The notes: generated from the sequence alone by a model not told the origin. A DNA stretch of 64,000 nucleotides from Paramesorhizobium sp049065735 (GCF_049065735.1 NZ_JBAKHD010000004.1:372001-436000); one strand, 5' to 3'. Shown: positions 15,490 through 23,889, numbered from the stretch's first letter. Translations and numbers: made by a program.

Positions 15490-15648
15490 GCGAGAACTCC
15501 TCGTGAAACCGATATTCTGTTCAGCCTGAGCGCATACAATGGTTATCGCCGCAAAAGCAACCGGACAAAGCCCCGTCCCGCGCTTTTCGCATGTAAAACA
15601 CGGCGTTTATTCCCTTGCATCTATCCTCACGCTTCATCATATTGACGT

Positions 15649-15668
15649 ACCGTACCGTACGGTACGGT
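15649..15668. promoter_or_regulatory. 20-bp perfect palindrome overlapping a putative promoter
   Basis: ACCGTACCGTACGGTACGGT is its own reverse complement. TTGACG (15642-15647) just before it resembles a -35 box and TTATCA (15668-15673) lies at about -10 spacing. The palindrome therefore fills the spacer of a promoter for the ATPase gene at 15698. It looks like an operator; no regulator gene is adjacent. Confidence 0.55.
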
Positions 15669-15697
15669 TATCAGCCAGCACAATATGGATATCGATT

Positions 15698-16561
15698 ATG
15701 ACGACCGAGGATACGCTGTCGCAAAAACTCGACCAATTGATCGCGGTTCTGGAGCGCATCGCGCCGCCCGCCATGAAGCCCGCCGATCTTGAACCCGCCG
15801 ACTGCTTCGTCTGGAATCCGGAGCGACTTGCGCTCGATCCAGTCATCAGGGTCAACCGCGTCGATATTTCGCTCATCCAGGGTGTGGACAATGTCCGCGA
15901 CATCCTCCTCGACAACACCCGCCGTTTCGCGCGTGGCCTGCCTGCCAACAACGTTCTCCTCTGGGGTGCGCGCGGCATGGGCAAGTCATCCCTGGTGAAG
16001 GCTGCGCAGGCGGCTGTGAACAGCGAAGAGCCGGATCGGCCGGCGCTGAAGCTTATCGAAATCCACCGGGAGGACATCAACACCCTGCCCCTGCTGATGA
16101 GCAGCATCAAGGATACCCCGTATCGTATCATTCTGTTCTGCGACGATCTCTCCTTCGACCATGACGACACGTCCTACAAATCGCTGAAGGCGGCGCTGGA
16201 GGGCGGCGTCGAAGGCCGACCCGAAAACGTTATCTTCTACGCCACCTCGAACCGCCGCCATCTCCTGCCGCGCGACATGATCGACAATGAGCGCTCGACA
16301 GCCATCAATCCTTCGGAGGCGGTGGAGGAAAAGGTCTCCCTCTCCGACCGCTTCGGCCTCTGGCTCGGCTTTCATAAATGTAGCCAGGAGGATTATCTCG
16401 CGATGGTCGATGGTTATGCCAGGCATTACGGCCTCGACCACGACCCGGAAAAGCTCCGCGCCGAGGCGCTCGAATGGGCCACCACCCGCGGCAATCGCTC
16501 CGGGCGCGTGGCATGGCAGTTCATTCAGGACCTAGCGGGACGGCTTGGGAAGAGTATTTAG
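15698..16561 (+). CDS. DUF815 family AAA+ ATPase
   Basis: This 287-residue ATPase begins MTTEDTLSQKLDQLIAVLER. It has a Walker A motif GARGMGKSS near residues 89-97 (preceded by NNVLLW), a Walker B-like ILFCDDLSFD near residue 145, and ARHYGL and NRSGRVAWQF in the C-terminal lid. The family is conserved next to yajC/secDF in rhizobia. Its substrate is unknown. ATG 15698 fits the family; an upstream in-frame codon at 15539 would swallow the promoter and the palindrome. Confidence 0.85.
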   Translation: MTTEDTLSQKLDQLIAVLERIAPPAMKPADLEPADCFVWNPERLALDPVIRVNRVDISLIQGVDNVRDILLDNTRRFARGLPANNVLLWGARGMGKSSLVKAAQAAVNSEEPDRPALKLIEIHREDINTLPLLMSSIKDTPYRIILFCDDLSFDHDDTSYKSLKAALEGGVEGRPENVIFYATSNRRHLLPRDMIDNERSTAINPSEAVEEKVSLSDRFGLWLGFHKCSQEDYLAMVDGYARHYGLDHDPEKLRAEALEWATTRGNRSGRVAWQFIQDLAGRLGKSI

Positions 16562-16620
16562 AGCATTTTGTTATTAGACGGAAGCAATACAGTATCTTCA
16601 CCCTCGCGTCGGTGGCAACG

Positions 16621-16775
16621 TTGAGGCATGGATTCCTGTGACAAGCACAGGAATGACGGATTGCTTTGATGTCACCCATAATCTTCAACCGCGCGGCCTG
16701 CACAACGGTTCTCGTGGGAGAAGCCATCACCACTTCCGTCATTCCTGTGCTTGTCACAGGACTCCATGCCTCAAC
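16621..16775. repeat. Paired palindromic (REPIN-like) element E2
   Basis: A direct unit at about 16623-16660 (GAGGCATGGATTCCTGTGAC...GACGGA) and an inverse unit at about 16736-16773 flank a core of about 75 bp that is clearly related to E1 (TTGCTTTGATGTCACCCATA...CGCGCGGCCTGCACAA). The flanks also match E1: TTATTAGACGGAAGCAA on the left, CATTTCCATGGCGA and ACGGTTTCGAGTGATTCCGT on the right. The full element may therefore span roughly 16562-16840. It lies between the DUF815 ATPase and PadR genes. Confidence 0.85.
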
Positions 16776-16930
16776 ATTTCCATGGCGATAACGGTTTAGA
16801 ACGGTTTCGAGTGATTCCGTCTGAAAAGCGATCACTCTAATTAGCCGAGAAACAGAAAAAGTATAGCTGCGCAATGTGCATCGCCGCCGGCGGTGCGCCT
16901 GCCTCGCAGCGAAACTCCTCGATAGCACGT

Positions 16931-16977
16931 AAGATATATCTTGACCGCGCGGTCACGATGCGTCATAAGATATATCT
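16931..16977. promoter_or_regulatory. Cluster of three palindromes upstream of the PadR gene
   Basis: AAGATATATCTT (16931-16942) is a perfect palindrome. TGACCGCGCGGTCA (16942-16955) is a second. AAGATATATCT recurs at 16967-16977, just before the ribosome-binding site. Two copies of the same AT-rich operator around a promoter suggest autoregulation by the PadR/YqjI-like protein. Confidence 0.6.
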
Positions 16978-17003
16978 AAAGCTATAACTCATGGAGGTTT
17001 CTC

Positions 17004-17639
17004 ATGCATCATGCTCATGATTTCCATCGCGGCCCGCGCTTTTTGGCGGCCCGGCGTTTCGCCAAGCATTTCTCCGGCGCTTTCGAACGCGGCTTTGGTG
17101 GCGGCTTCGGGCGCTTCGTCGGTGACGGAGAGTTGCGTCTCGTTGTGCTGGCGCTCATTGAAAAGGCGCCGCGCCATGGCTATGAGGTCATCAAGGCGAT
17201 CGAAGAACATTCAAGCGGCTGCTACAGCCCGAGCCCCGGCGTGATCTATCCGACGCTCACCTATCTGGAAGAGACCGGCCATGCCGTGGCCAATCCCGAT
17301 GGCAACAAGAAGGTCTATTCCATCACCGAGGAAGGCCGCCTTCATCTCAAGGAAAACCGGAAGATCGTGGACGCAGCGCTCGAACGCATCCGTCTGATCG
17401 GCGAGCGCATGGCTCGTGCCCGCCAGTGGTTCGAAGGTGATGATGGACATGGGCGGGATCGCGACATTCCAGACGTTGCGCCGGAAGTGAACGAAGCACG
17501 CCGCGCCCTCAAGGCGGCCCTCGCCAGCCGGCTCGATGCGAGTGCTGAAACACAAGCCCGGATCGCCGCCATCTTGCGCAAGGCGGCGGAAGAGATCGCA
17601 GCGCTTCCGAAAGACCCGGATGAGATCGATCTTGGATAG
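17004..17639 (+). CDS. PadR-family regulator, YqjI-like
   Basis: This 211-residue protein has a short His-containing N-terminal extension (MHHAHDFHRG), then the winged-helix PadR domain GELRLVVLALIEKAPRHGYE ... GCYSPSPGVIYPTLTYLEE, then a C-terminal dimerising helical domain. The sequence order closely resembles E. coli YqjI, a nickel-responsive repressor of the ferric-siderophore reductase gene yqjH; the His-rich extension binds metal there but is shorter here. GGAGG precedes the ATG. Repeated palindromes lie upstream, and a siderophore-type ABC ATPase lies downstream across the gap, which fits a metal-homeostasis role (inference). Confidence 0.82.
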   Translation: MHHAHDFHRGPRFLAARRFAKHFSGAFERGFGGGFGRFVGDGELRLVVLALIEKAPRHGYEVIKAIEEHSSGCYSPSPGVIYPTLTYLEETGHAVANPDGNKKVYSITEEGRLHLKENRKIVDAALERIRLIGERMARARQWFEGDDGHGRDRDIPDVAPEVNEARRALKAALASRLDASAETQARIAAILRKAAEEIAALPKDPDEIDLG

Positions 17640-17670
17640 ATCGCTTTAGAAACGGTGCAAATGCGGCACC

Positions 17671-17712
17671 CGAGGCATGGGTTCCTGTGTTGTCACAGAA
17701 ATCCATGTCTCA
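17671..17712. repeat. Degenerate copy of the palindromic repeat unit
   Basis: GAGGCATGGGTTCCTGTGTT, then GTCACAGAAATCCATGTCTC: a direct and an inverse half are fused with almost no centre, as if the middle of an E-type element had been deleted. The adjacent AAACGGTGCA and ACAGCGGTCC also resemble the family flanks. Confidence 0.65.
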
Positions 17713-17761
17713 CTATTTTCATCACAACAGCGGTCCAAACCACCGATGCCCGTTCCGCAAA

Positions 17762-17923
17762 CTAAGACTGCCTTTGATCCGCCGGATTGCACGCAACATC
17801 GAACGCGCAGCGATCGACTGAGGGTGGCGAAACAAATTTCTCGCTATCGCGGCTTGCTACCGCGGCGAAACCCAGCGCAAAAGCAGCAAACAACAGGCAT
17901 ATGAAAGCCAGCCGGATTACCAT
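17762..17923 (-). CDS. Small secreted or membrane protein, 53 residues (unrecognised)
   Basis: A short minus-strand ORF starts at ATG 17923 with GGGAG seven bases upstream and ends at TAG 17762. The N-terminus (MVIRLAFICLLFAAFALGFA) is a clear signal peptide or membrane segment. The hydrophilic remainder has two cysteines (DRCAFDVACNP). It is divergent from the ABC ATPase gene. I recognise no family. The good ribosome-binding site and leader make a real gene plausible, but no other evidence is available. Confidence 0.45.
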   Translation of the reverse strand: MVIRLAFICLLFAAFALGFAAVASRDSEKFVSPPSVDRCAFDVACNPADQRQS

Positions 17924-18051
17924 CAAGGTTCTCCCTTAATCCGCCTGCCCCTCCTGATATCCTCCTACAAATCATCTTAACACGAAGTTCTCGAATGTGT
18001 TAACGAACCTCCTGTTCTATTCTTAACAATTCACCAGCAAACGAGCCGAGC

Positions 18052-18888
18052 ATGAGCTTTTTCAATCCCCGATCCACGACGGAAATGGCCCGGCAATCGG
18101 CGGGCGTCGTGCCCGATACGCTCTATGATCTCGACGCGGTGTCGTTCTCCGTTCCGGAGCGCCAGCTTCTTCATCCGCTCACGCTTACGCTGCCGGCGCG
18201 CCGCGTCATCGGGCTTATCGGTCATAACGGCTCGGGGAAATCGACCCTGATCAAGCTTCTCGCCCGACAGCAGGAGCCGACCGGCGGCGAAGTGCGCTTC
18301 GAGGGAACGCCTCTTCCAGCCTGGGGCGACAGGCAGTTTGCCCGCAAGGTGGCCTATCTGCCGCAGCAGACGCCGCCCGCCGCGGGAATGCTCGTCAAGG
18401 AACTGGTGGCGCTCGGCCGCTACCCCTGGCATGGCGCGTTGGGGCGCTTCAGCAAGATCGACCGGGAAAAAGTCGATGAGGCGATCGAACTGACCGACAT
18501 CGCGCCCTTCGCCGACCGGCTGGTGGATACGCTTTCAGGCGGCGAGCGCCAGCGCGTCTGGCTTGCCATGCTGGTGGCGCAGGATGCGCAATGCCTGCTT
18601 CTGGATGAGCCGATTTCCGCGCTCGATGTCGCGCACCAGATGGAAGTGCTGTCGCTCGTGCATCGCCTGAGCAAGGCCAAGGGCATCGGCGTCGTGGTCG
18701 TCCTTCATGACATCAACATGGCCGCGCGCTTCTGCGACGAGCTGGTGGCGCTCCATTCGGGCCGCCTGATTGCGCGCGGAACGCCTTCGGACATCATGGT
18801 GCCCGTGGAGCTTCAGCGCATCTACGGCATTCCGATGGATGTGATTCCGCATCCGCAGTCAGGCATCCCGGTCAGTTTCGTCAGGTAG
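18052..18888 (+). CDS. Iron-siderophore-type ABC transporter ATP-binding protein
   Basis: This 278-residue ATPase of the FecE/FhuC group has Walker A GHNGSGKST (about residues 57-65), the Q-loop in YLPQQTPP, signature LSGGERQR (about 161-168), Walker B CLLLDEP (about 182-188) and the switch His in VVLHDINMAARFCDE. It would energise uptake of ferric siderophores, haem or cobalamin across the inner membrane. No permease or binding-protein gene adjoins it: the next gene is an MFS transporter. Its partners must be elsewhere, or the operon has been broken up. Confidence 0.88.
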   Translation: MSFFNPRSTTEMARQSAGVVPDTLYDLDAVSFSVPERQLLHPLTLTLPARRVIGLIGHNGSGKSTLIKLLARQQEPTGGEVRFEGTPLPAWGDRQFARKVAYLPQQTPPAAGMLVKELVALGRYPWHGALGRFSKIDREKVDEAIELTDIAPFADRLVDTLSGGERQRVWLAMLVAQDAQCLLLDEPISALDVAHQMEVLSLVHRLSKAKGIGVVVVLHDINMAARFCDELVALHSGRLIARGTPSDIMVPVELQRIYGIPMDVIPHPQSGIPVSFVR

Positions 18889-18941
18889 CATTGGTTGTTT
18901 TTGATTGCACTAAGCCCCAATAGTTGCAATAATAACGCGTT

Positions 18942-20321
18942 ATGCCTAACGATCTCGGTCGAGGGGCAGAAAAATCGGGGATCATCGAGGCTGGCACGGT
19001 ATTGCAGCTTCCCTCGTTCCGCACGGTAGCAGCTTCTGTTATCGGCAACGGCCTCGAATGGTTCAACTTCATCAGCTACGCCCTCTTTGCGCAATTGATT
19101 GCGCAAACCTTCTTTCCGGAAGCCGCACCAGGGCTCTCGCTGGTCCTCGCCTTTTCCGTCTTTGCCATCGGCTTTGTCGCGCGGCCATTGGGCGGGCTGT
19201 TGTTCGGCCTTTATGCCGACCGGGCCGGACGCCGCAAAGCGCTTTTCCCGATGATGGCAGTGATGGCTGCCGGCAGTCTCATGCTCGCGCTTGTCCCTGG
19301 CTATGCCGCCATCGGCATCACCGCGCCGCTGCTCGTGGTCATCGCGCGGATCCTGCAAGGCATATCCGTCGGCGGCGAATTCGCGGCCTCGGCCGTGTTC
19401 CTGGTGGAGCACGCTCCGCCGGGGCGCCGCATGTTCTATGGCAGCCTGCAGATGTGCGCCCAAGGGGTCGGCGTCCTCGTTGCATCCGCCTTCGCCTTCC
19501 TGATCGAACAAAGCCTGCCGTCAGCAGCACTTGCCGACTGGGGCTGGCGGCTGCCATTTTTCGCCGGCGCGCTCATCGGTCCGGTCGGCCTCTATCTGCG
19601 CTGGAAGGTTTCGGAAACACCCGAATTCAAGGCGAAATCCCGGCATCGCAAGGATTTCCCCTCGCCGACAATAGTGTCCGTCTTTTCGACGCAGATGCCG
19701 GCCCTGCTCTGCGGCCTGGCGCTCGTCGCCGTGGGTACCGCCATTTCGCAGCTCTGGCATAGTTATCTGGCTGTCTATGCGGTGCGCGAGCTTCATCTCT
19801 CGCGCACGGATGCGTTTCTCGCACTCGCCTTCGCGGGCCTCGTCGAGATATGCGCATATCCTGTAGCGGGCTGGCTTGCGGACCGGATCGGCGCCTTCCG
19901 GCTCTTCTTCTGGGGAGCGGGCCTTTACATGATCCTCGCCTGGCCGCTTTACGCATTCGTCCTTTCGGCGCCGGACCTGACCCATCTCATGATGGCGCAA
20001 CTGGTGGCGAGCCTGCTGTTTGCCGCCCTCTCGGGCTGCCATCCGGGATTGTTGGCGGCGCTTTTCCCCGTATCCGTCCGTTCCACCGGGGTCGCGCTAT
20101 CCTACAACATCGCCGTGCTCGTCTTCGGCGCCATGGCCCCGGCGCTCGTCACATGGCTTATCCAGATGACCGGCAATCCAATGATGCCCGCCATATACCA
20201 GATCACCATAGCGATCCTCGCTCTGGCCGTCGTGGGAGCATCAGGCTCGGTACGGCGGCGGGCGGAAAATCAATCCCGCCCGGCCGATATCAATTATCCA
20301 GCAAGTCATTCATTGAGATAG
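18942..20321 (+). CDS. MFS transporter, metabolite:H+ symporter (MHS) type
   Basis: This 459-residue protein has twelve predicted membrane segments. The opening TVAASVIGNGLEWFNFISYA and the loop RPLGGLLFGLYADRAGRRKA mark the MHS subgroup (KgtP, ProP, CitA), which imports organic acids or osmolytes with protons. The ATG at 18942 lies inside a 12-bp palindrome ATAACGCGTTAT (18932-18943) and lacks a clear ribosome-binding site, so the start is less certain or the message may be leaderless. The substrate is not predictable. The end overlaps the convergent DUF1236 gene by 16 bases. Confidence 0.85.
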   Translation: MPNDLGRGAEKSGIIEAGTVLQLPSFRTVAASVIGNGLEWFNFISYALFAQLIAQTFFPEAAPGLSLVLAFSVFAIGFVARPLGGLLFGLYADRAGRRKALFPMMAVMAAGSLMLALVPGYAAIGITAPLLVVIARILQGISVGGEFAASAVFLVEHAPPGRRMFYGSLQMCAQGVGVLVASAFAFLIEQSLPSAALADWGWRLPFFAGALIGPVGLYLRWKVSETPEFKAKSRHRKDFPSPTIVSVFSTQMPALLCGLALVAVGTAISQLWHSYLAVYAVRELHLSRTDAFLALAFAGLVEICAYPVAGWLADRIGAFRLFFWGAGLYMILAWPLYAFVLSAPDLTHLMMAQLVASLLFAALSGCHPGLLAALFPVSVRSTGVALSYNIAVLVFGAMAPALVTWLIQMTGNPMMPAIYQITIAILALAVVGASGSVRRRAENQSRPADINYPASHSLR

Positions 20322-20608
20322 ACGACCCTGCGGCTTTCCAGCTGCACGATAACAGGCTCGCCATTCACATAGATATACCCATAGCCCGGCGAGTCGGGCA
20401 CTGGCCGGACCTCGATCGTCTCGGGGATGACATAGCCCGGGCTTATTTGTTCCTGGATGACAACAGGCTCGATGGGATGGGCGATGACATATTCGCGCAC
20501 CGGCGGCGGCACTTCGGTAATAATGGCATCTTGCGCGAAAGCCGAGCCAGCCCCCGCGATCAAGCTCGCGCCGACCAATGCGGCGGATAATGCAATTGAC
20601 GTTTTCAT
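20306..20608 (-). CDS. DUF1236 periplasmic protein
   Basis: This 100-residue protein has a signal peptide (MKTSIALSAALVGASLIAGA, cleavage likely after AFA) and a short domain: ITEVPPPVREYVIAHPIEPV, PGYVIPETIEVRPVPDSPGY, and YVNGEPVIVQLESRRVVYL. This is the DUF1236 repeat of rhizobial small exported proteins. The function is unknown. It overlaps the 3' end of the convergent MFS gene. Confidence 0.82.
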   Translation of the reverse strand: MKTSIALSAALVGASLIAGAGSAFAQDAIITEVPPPVREYVIAHPIEPVVIQEQISPGYVIPETIEVRPVPDSPGYGYIYVNGEPVIVQLESRRVVYLNE

Positions 20609-20781
20609 GGCTACCTCTCCGTTCGTTCCTTTGCCCCCCTCGGTAGATGAGAACGGGGCAGCCCTATCTTGGTTCCGCGGATCGCAATGACGGCTACTTG
20701 CTGTGGCCGGAGCGCATGACTCTTGCCACCTTGCGAATTTCCATTTTACACTTCGCTCGATTATGCTAACTCGGGATCAGT

Positions 20782-20857
<76 letters not shown>

Positions 20858-20926
20858 TTTCACTTCTTGCCCAATTCCCCTACACTGCCTGTACGATTCG
20901 ATCCGCCAACGCACCGACGGAAAATC

Positions 20927-21700
20927 ATGAACCGGGAAATACACGCCTTTTCCTTCATCTCGTCGGGCACTGATGAATCGGCGGAGGCGGCCGGTCGGCT
21001 GGCGGCGCTTTATGGGCAGGAACGCCCCGAAAATGCCGATGTTATCGTCGCGCTGGGCGGCGACGGCTTCATGCTGCAGACGCTGCATGATTTCATGAAT
21101 TCCGGAAAACCCATCTATGGAATGAATAAAGGCTCCGTTGGCTTCCTTATGAACGCCTATCGCGAGGACGGCTTGCGCGAGCGCATCGAGGCGGCCCATG
21201 CCGAAACCATAAGGCCGCTGACCATGCAGGCCGAAACGAAGAGCGGAGAAATCGTCACCGCGCTCGCCATCAACGAAGTGTCGCTGCTGCGGCAATCCTA
21301 TCAGGCGGCGAAGATCAAGGTCAGCATCGACGGCAAGACGCGGCTCGATGAACTGATCTGCGACGGCGTGCTGGTGGCGACCCCGGCGGGCTCCACTGCT
21401 TATAATCTTTCGGCACAGGGGCCCATCCTGCCGCTCGATTCGCCGTTGCTTGCCCTCACCCCGGTCAGCCCCTTCCGCCCCCGCCGCTGGCGCGGCGCGC
21501 TGCTGCCGAAGGACGTGACGGTCCGCTTCGATATTCTCGAGGAGGATAAACGGCCCGTCAATGCCGTGGCTGATCATACGGAGGTCAAGTCCGTCATATC
21601 GGTCACCATCGAGGAGGCGCACGACAAGACAGCCACAATCCTGTTCGATGAGGATCATTCCTGGAATGAACGCATCCTCAACGAACAATTTCTTTATTGA
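20927..21700 (+). CDS. nadK: NAD kinase
   Basis: This 257-residue enzyme phosphorylates NAD to NADP and is the only route to NADP. The motif VIVALGGDGFMLQTLHDF has GGDG at about residues 44-47. The second nucleotide-binding motif CDGVLVATPAGSTAYNLSAQ is followed by GPILPLDSPLLALTPVSPF. ATG 20927 gives the typical alphaproteobacterial length and has a purine-rich site (GACGGAAAATC); an upstream in-frame start at 20867 lies right after tRNA-Thr and looks spurious. Confidence 0.95.
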   Translation: MNREIHAFSFISSGTDESAEAAGRLAALYGQERPENADVIVALGGDGFMLQTLHDFMNSGKPIYGMNKGSVGFLMNAYREDGLRERIEAAHAETIRPLTMQAETKSGEIVTALAINEVSLLRQSYQAAKIKVSIDGKTRLDELICDGVLVATPAGSTAYNLSAQGPILPLDSPLLALTPVSPFRPRRWRGALLPKDVTVRFDILEEDKRPVNAVADHTEVKSVISVTIEEAHDKTATILFDEDHSWNERILNEQFLY

Positions 21701-21844
21701 GACGTTATCCTATAGTCACGTCTTCAGAGTCTTACGCAATTCAGCCATTTCGGTTGACATTTGCATATCTGCGACGTAACGCCTAACGCAAGAAACGCTT
21801 GAGCGGATTTATTGCGCTTTTCCAACGAGAGAGCTACGCTTCCA

Positions 21845-23329
21845 TTGACCACCTTTGCCGATTTGGGCCTGTCTGCGAAAGTGCTCGCCGCTGTCGAAGC
21901 CGCGGGCTATACCACACCGACCCCCATTCAGGCCGGAGCCATTCCCCACGCCCTTGAACGCAAGGATGTTCTTGGCATTGCCCAGACGGGCACCGGCAAG
22001 ACTGCCTCCTTCGTTCTGCCGATGCTGACGCTGCTCGAGAAGGGCCGCGCACGCGCACGGATGCCGCGCACGCTCATCCTTGAGCCGACGCGCGAGCTCG
22101 CCGCGCAGGTCGAGGAAAATTTCGCCAAATATGGCGTCAATCACCGCCTCAACGTGGCGCTTCTGATCGGCGGCGTCTCCTTCGACGAGCAGGAGCGCAA
22201 GCTGGAGCGCGGCGCAGATGTGCTGATCGCGACGCCAGGCCGCCTGCTCGACCATTTCGAGCGCGGCAAGCTGCTTCTCACCGGCGTCGAAATCCTTGTC
22301 ATCGACGAGGCGGACCGGATGCTCGACATGGGCTTCATCCCCGATATCGAGCGCATCTGCAAGCTGATCCCCTTCACCCGCCAGACCCTGTTCTTCTCGG
22401 CCACCATGCCGCCAGAGATCACCAAGCTGACGGAGCAGTTCCTGCACTCACCTGCCCGCGTCGAAGTGGCGAAGGCATCCTCGACCGCCACGACGGTGAC
22501 GCAGCGTCTCGTCAAATCCGGCAAGAAGGATTGGGAAAAGCGCGCCGTGCTGCGCGATCTGATCCGCGCCGAGGAGGCGGACCTGAAGAACGCCATCATC
22601 TTCTGCAACCGCAAGAAGGATGTGGCGGATCTCTTCCGCTCGCTGGTCCGGCATGAGTTCGACGCCGGCGCGCTTCATGGCGACATGGACCAGCGCGCCC
22701 GCATGACCATGCTCGCCAATTTCCGCGAGGGCAAGCTGAAGCTGCTTGTCGCCTCCGACGTCGCGGCGCGTGGCCTCGACATTCCCGACGTGAGCCACGT
22801 CTTCAATTTCGACGTGCCCATCCATGCGGAAGACTATGTCCACCGCATCGGCCGCACCGGCCGCGCCGGGCGCTCCGGCAAGGCCTTTACCTTGGTCACG
22901 GCGAACGACACCAAATATCTGGCGGCAATCGAGAAGATGATCGGCGCTGACATCGAATGGCTCGACGGCGATCTTTCCACCCTGCCGCCCGCAACGGAAA
23001 CCGAGGAAACGCCGCGCCGTGGCCGCAGCGCCCGCGGTAAATCAGGCGAGCGCAAGGGCAAGGAAAAGAGCCGCCCCAAGGTCGAGGCAGCCAGTCCCCA
23101 ACCCGACGTGGAAATTCCGGATTTCTCCGACATCGAGACGCCTGCCCCGGTCCGCGCGGAAAAACCCCACCGCGACGCGATCAAGCGCAACAACGAGGAA
23201 CGCCGCGGCAAGCCGCAATTCGAGCAGGACCGCCGCCGGCGCAACTATCGTGATCTGGATGACGAGCCCGCACCGCTCGGCTTCGGCGATGATATTCCCG
23301 CGTTCATGCTGATCGACGCGAAGATTTAG
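21845..23329 (+). CDS. DEAD-box ATP-dependent RNA helicase, RhlE-like
   Basis: This 494-residue helicase has the Q motif PTPIQAGAIPHAL, motif I AQTGTGKT (about residues 46-53), PTRELA, TPGRL, VIDEADRMLDMGF (about 152), FFSATMP, and HRIGRTGRAGRSG near the end of the helicase core. The C-terminal ~120 residues are a charged, disordered tail (RRGRSARGKSGERKGKEKS) likely to bind RNA. It would act in ribosome assembly or RNA decay, especially in the cold. TTG 21845, preceded by GAGAGAG, gives MTTFADLGLS as in close homologues; TTG 21812 is an in-frame alternative. Confidence 0.92.
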   Translation: MTTFADLGLSAKVLAAVEAAGYTTPTPIQAGAIPHALERKDVLGIAQTGTGKTASFVLPMLTLLEKGRARARMPRTLILEPTRELAAQVEENFAKYGVNHRLNVALLIGGVSFDEQERKLERGADVLIATPGRLLDHFERGKLLLTGVEILVIDEADRMLDMGFIPDIERICKLIPFTRQTLFFSATMPPEITKLTEQFLHSPARVEVAKASSTATTVTQRLVKSGKKDWEKRAVLRDLIRAEEADLKNAIIFCNRKKDVADLFRSLVRHEFDAGALHGDMDQRARMTMLANFREGKLKLLVASDVAARGLDIPDVSHVFNFDVPIHAEDYVHRIGRTGRAGRSGKAFTLVTANDTKYLAAIEKMIGADIEWLDGDLSTLPPATETEETPRRGRSARGKSGERKGKEKSRPKVEAASPQPDVEIPDFSDIETPAPVRAEKPHRDAIKRNNEERRGKPQFEQDRRRRNYRDLDDEPAPLGFGDDIPAFMLIDAKI

Positions 23330-23336
23330 GCTGGCC

Positions 23337-23520
23337 ATACCCCTCATCCGACCGCGCTTCGCGCGGCCACCTTCTCCCACAAGAGCAGAAGGAAGTATCT
23401 GGCAAGGCGCTTACTGCCAACCGCAAACGTTGGTGATTGGCGGTGAGGTTAATGCAGTGCTTCAGCCTTCTCCCCTTGTGGGAGAAGGTGGCCGCGCGAA
23501 GCGCGGTTGGATAAGGGGTG
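23337..23520. repeat. Inverted pair of intergenic repeats (CCGCGCTTCGCGCGG type)
   Basis: CCCCTCATCCGACCGCGCTT...GGCCACCTTCTCCCACAAG at about 23341-23384 is matched in reverse by CTTGTGGGAGAAGGTGGCCG...GGATAAGGGG at about 23475-23519, with some 90 bases between. Each arm also contains its own hairpin CCGCGC-TTCG-GCGCGG. It is a common kind of rhizobial intergenic element and may also terminate both flanking genes. Confidence 0.75.
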
Positions 23521-23565
23521 CTCGCTGGCGGTTCTGTTTAAAGATGAATACTCTAAACCCGCCCC

Positions 23566-23889
23566 TCATTTCCCCTTCCGCACCGCCGCCTCATAAGCAC
23601 GCCGCGCCCATTCGGCCATGATGTCGGGATCATCGAGCGCATCGCCCGGAAGGCTCCAATAGGGCATGGGGACGGGCTTAGACCGATTCTTGCCCGTGTA
23701 GGTCCATTGCGTGCACCCAGCTTCCTCGAAAAAGGGAGCACTGAGGTCATCCGCCTTGAGAAGAATTTCGCCGTCATATTCGATGGCGATGATCAGGCCG
23801 CCGTAATAGATGCCCTTGCCGCCGAACAGCCGCCTAATGGCGACCGGCCCGAGCGACGCGAAGAGATCGCGGATATCGTCGTCATCCAT
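23566..23889 (-). CDS. TfoX N-terminal domain protein
   Basis: This 107-residue protein contains LGPVAIRRLFGGKGIYYGGL and LIIAIEYDGEILLKAD, then TYTGKNRSKPVPMPYW, matching the TfoX/Sxy N-terminal domain without the C-terminal DNA-binding half. Gammaproteobacterial TfoX activates competence; stand-alone N-domains are widespread and their role is unknown. It lies 13 bases after the Fe-S carrier gene and is probably co-transcribed with it. Confidence 0.82.
   Translation of the reverse strand: MDDDDIRDLFASLGPVAIRRLFGGKGIYYGGLIIAIEYDGEILLKADDLSAPFFEEAGCTQWTYTGKNRSKPVPMPYWSLPGDALDDPDIMAEWARRAYEAAVRKGK

Noticed and set aside
16521..16928. Minus-strand frames in the E elements with the peptide HSCACHRNPCL
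   Set aside because: The peptide is simply the translation of the palindromic repeat and recurs at each copy in arbitrary frames.
23337..23520. CRISPR-like repeated segments
   Set aside because: There are only two copies, inverted rather than direct, with no regular spacers and no cas genes in the window.
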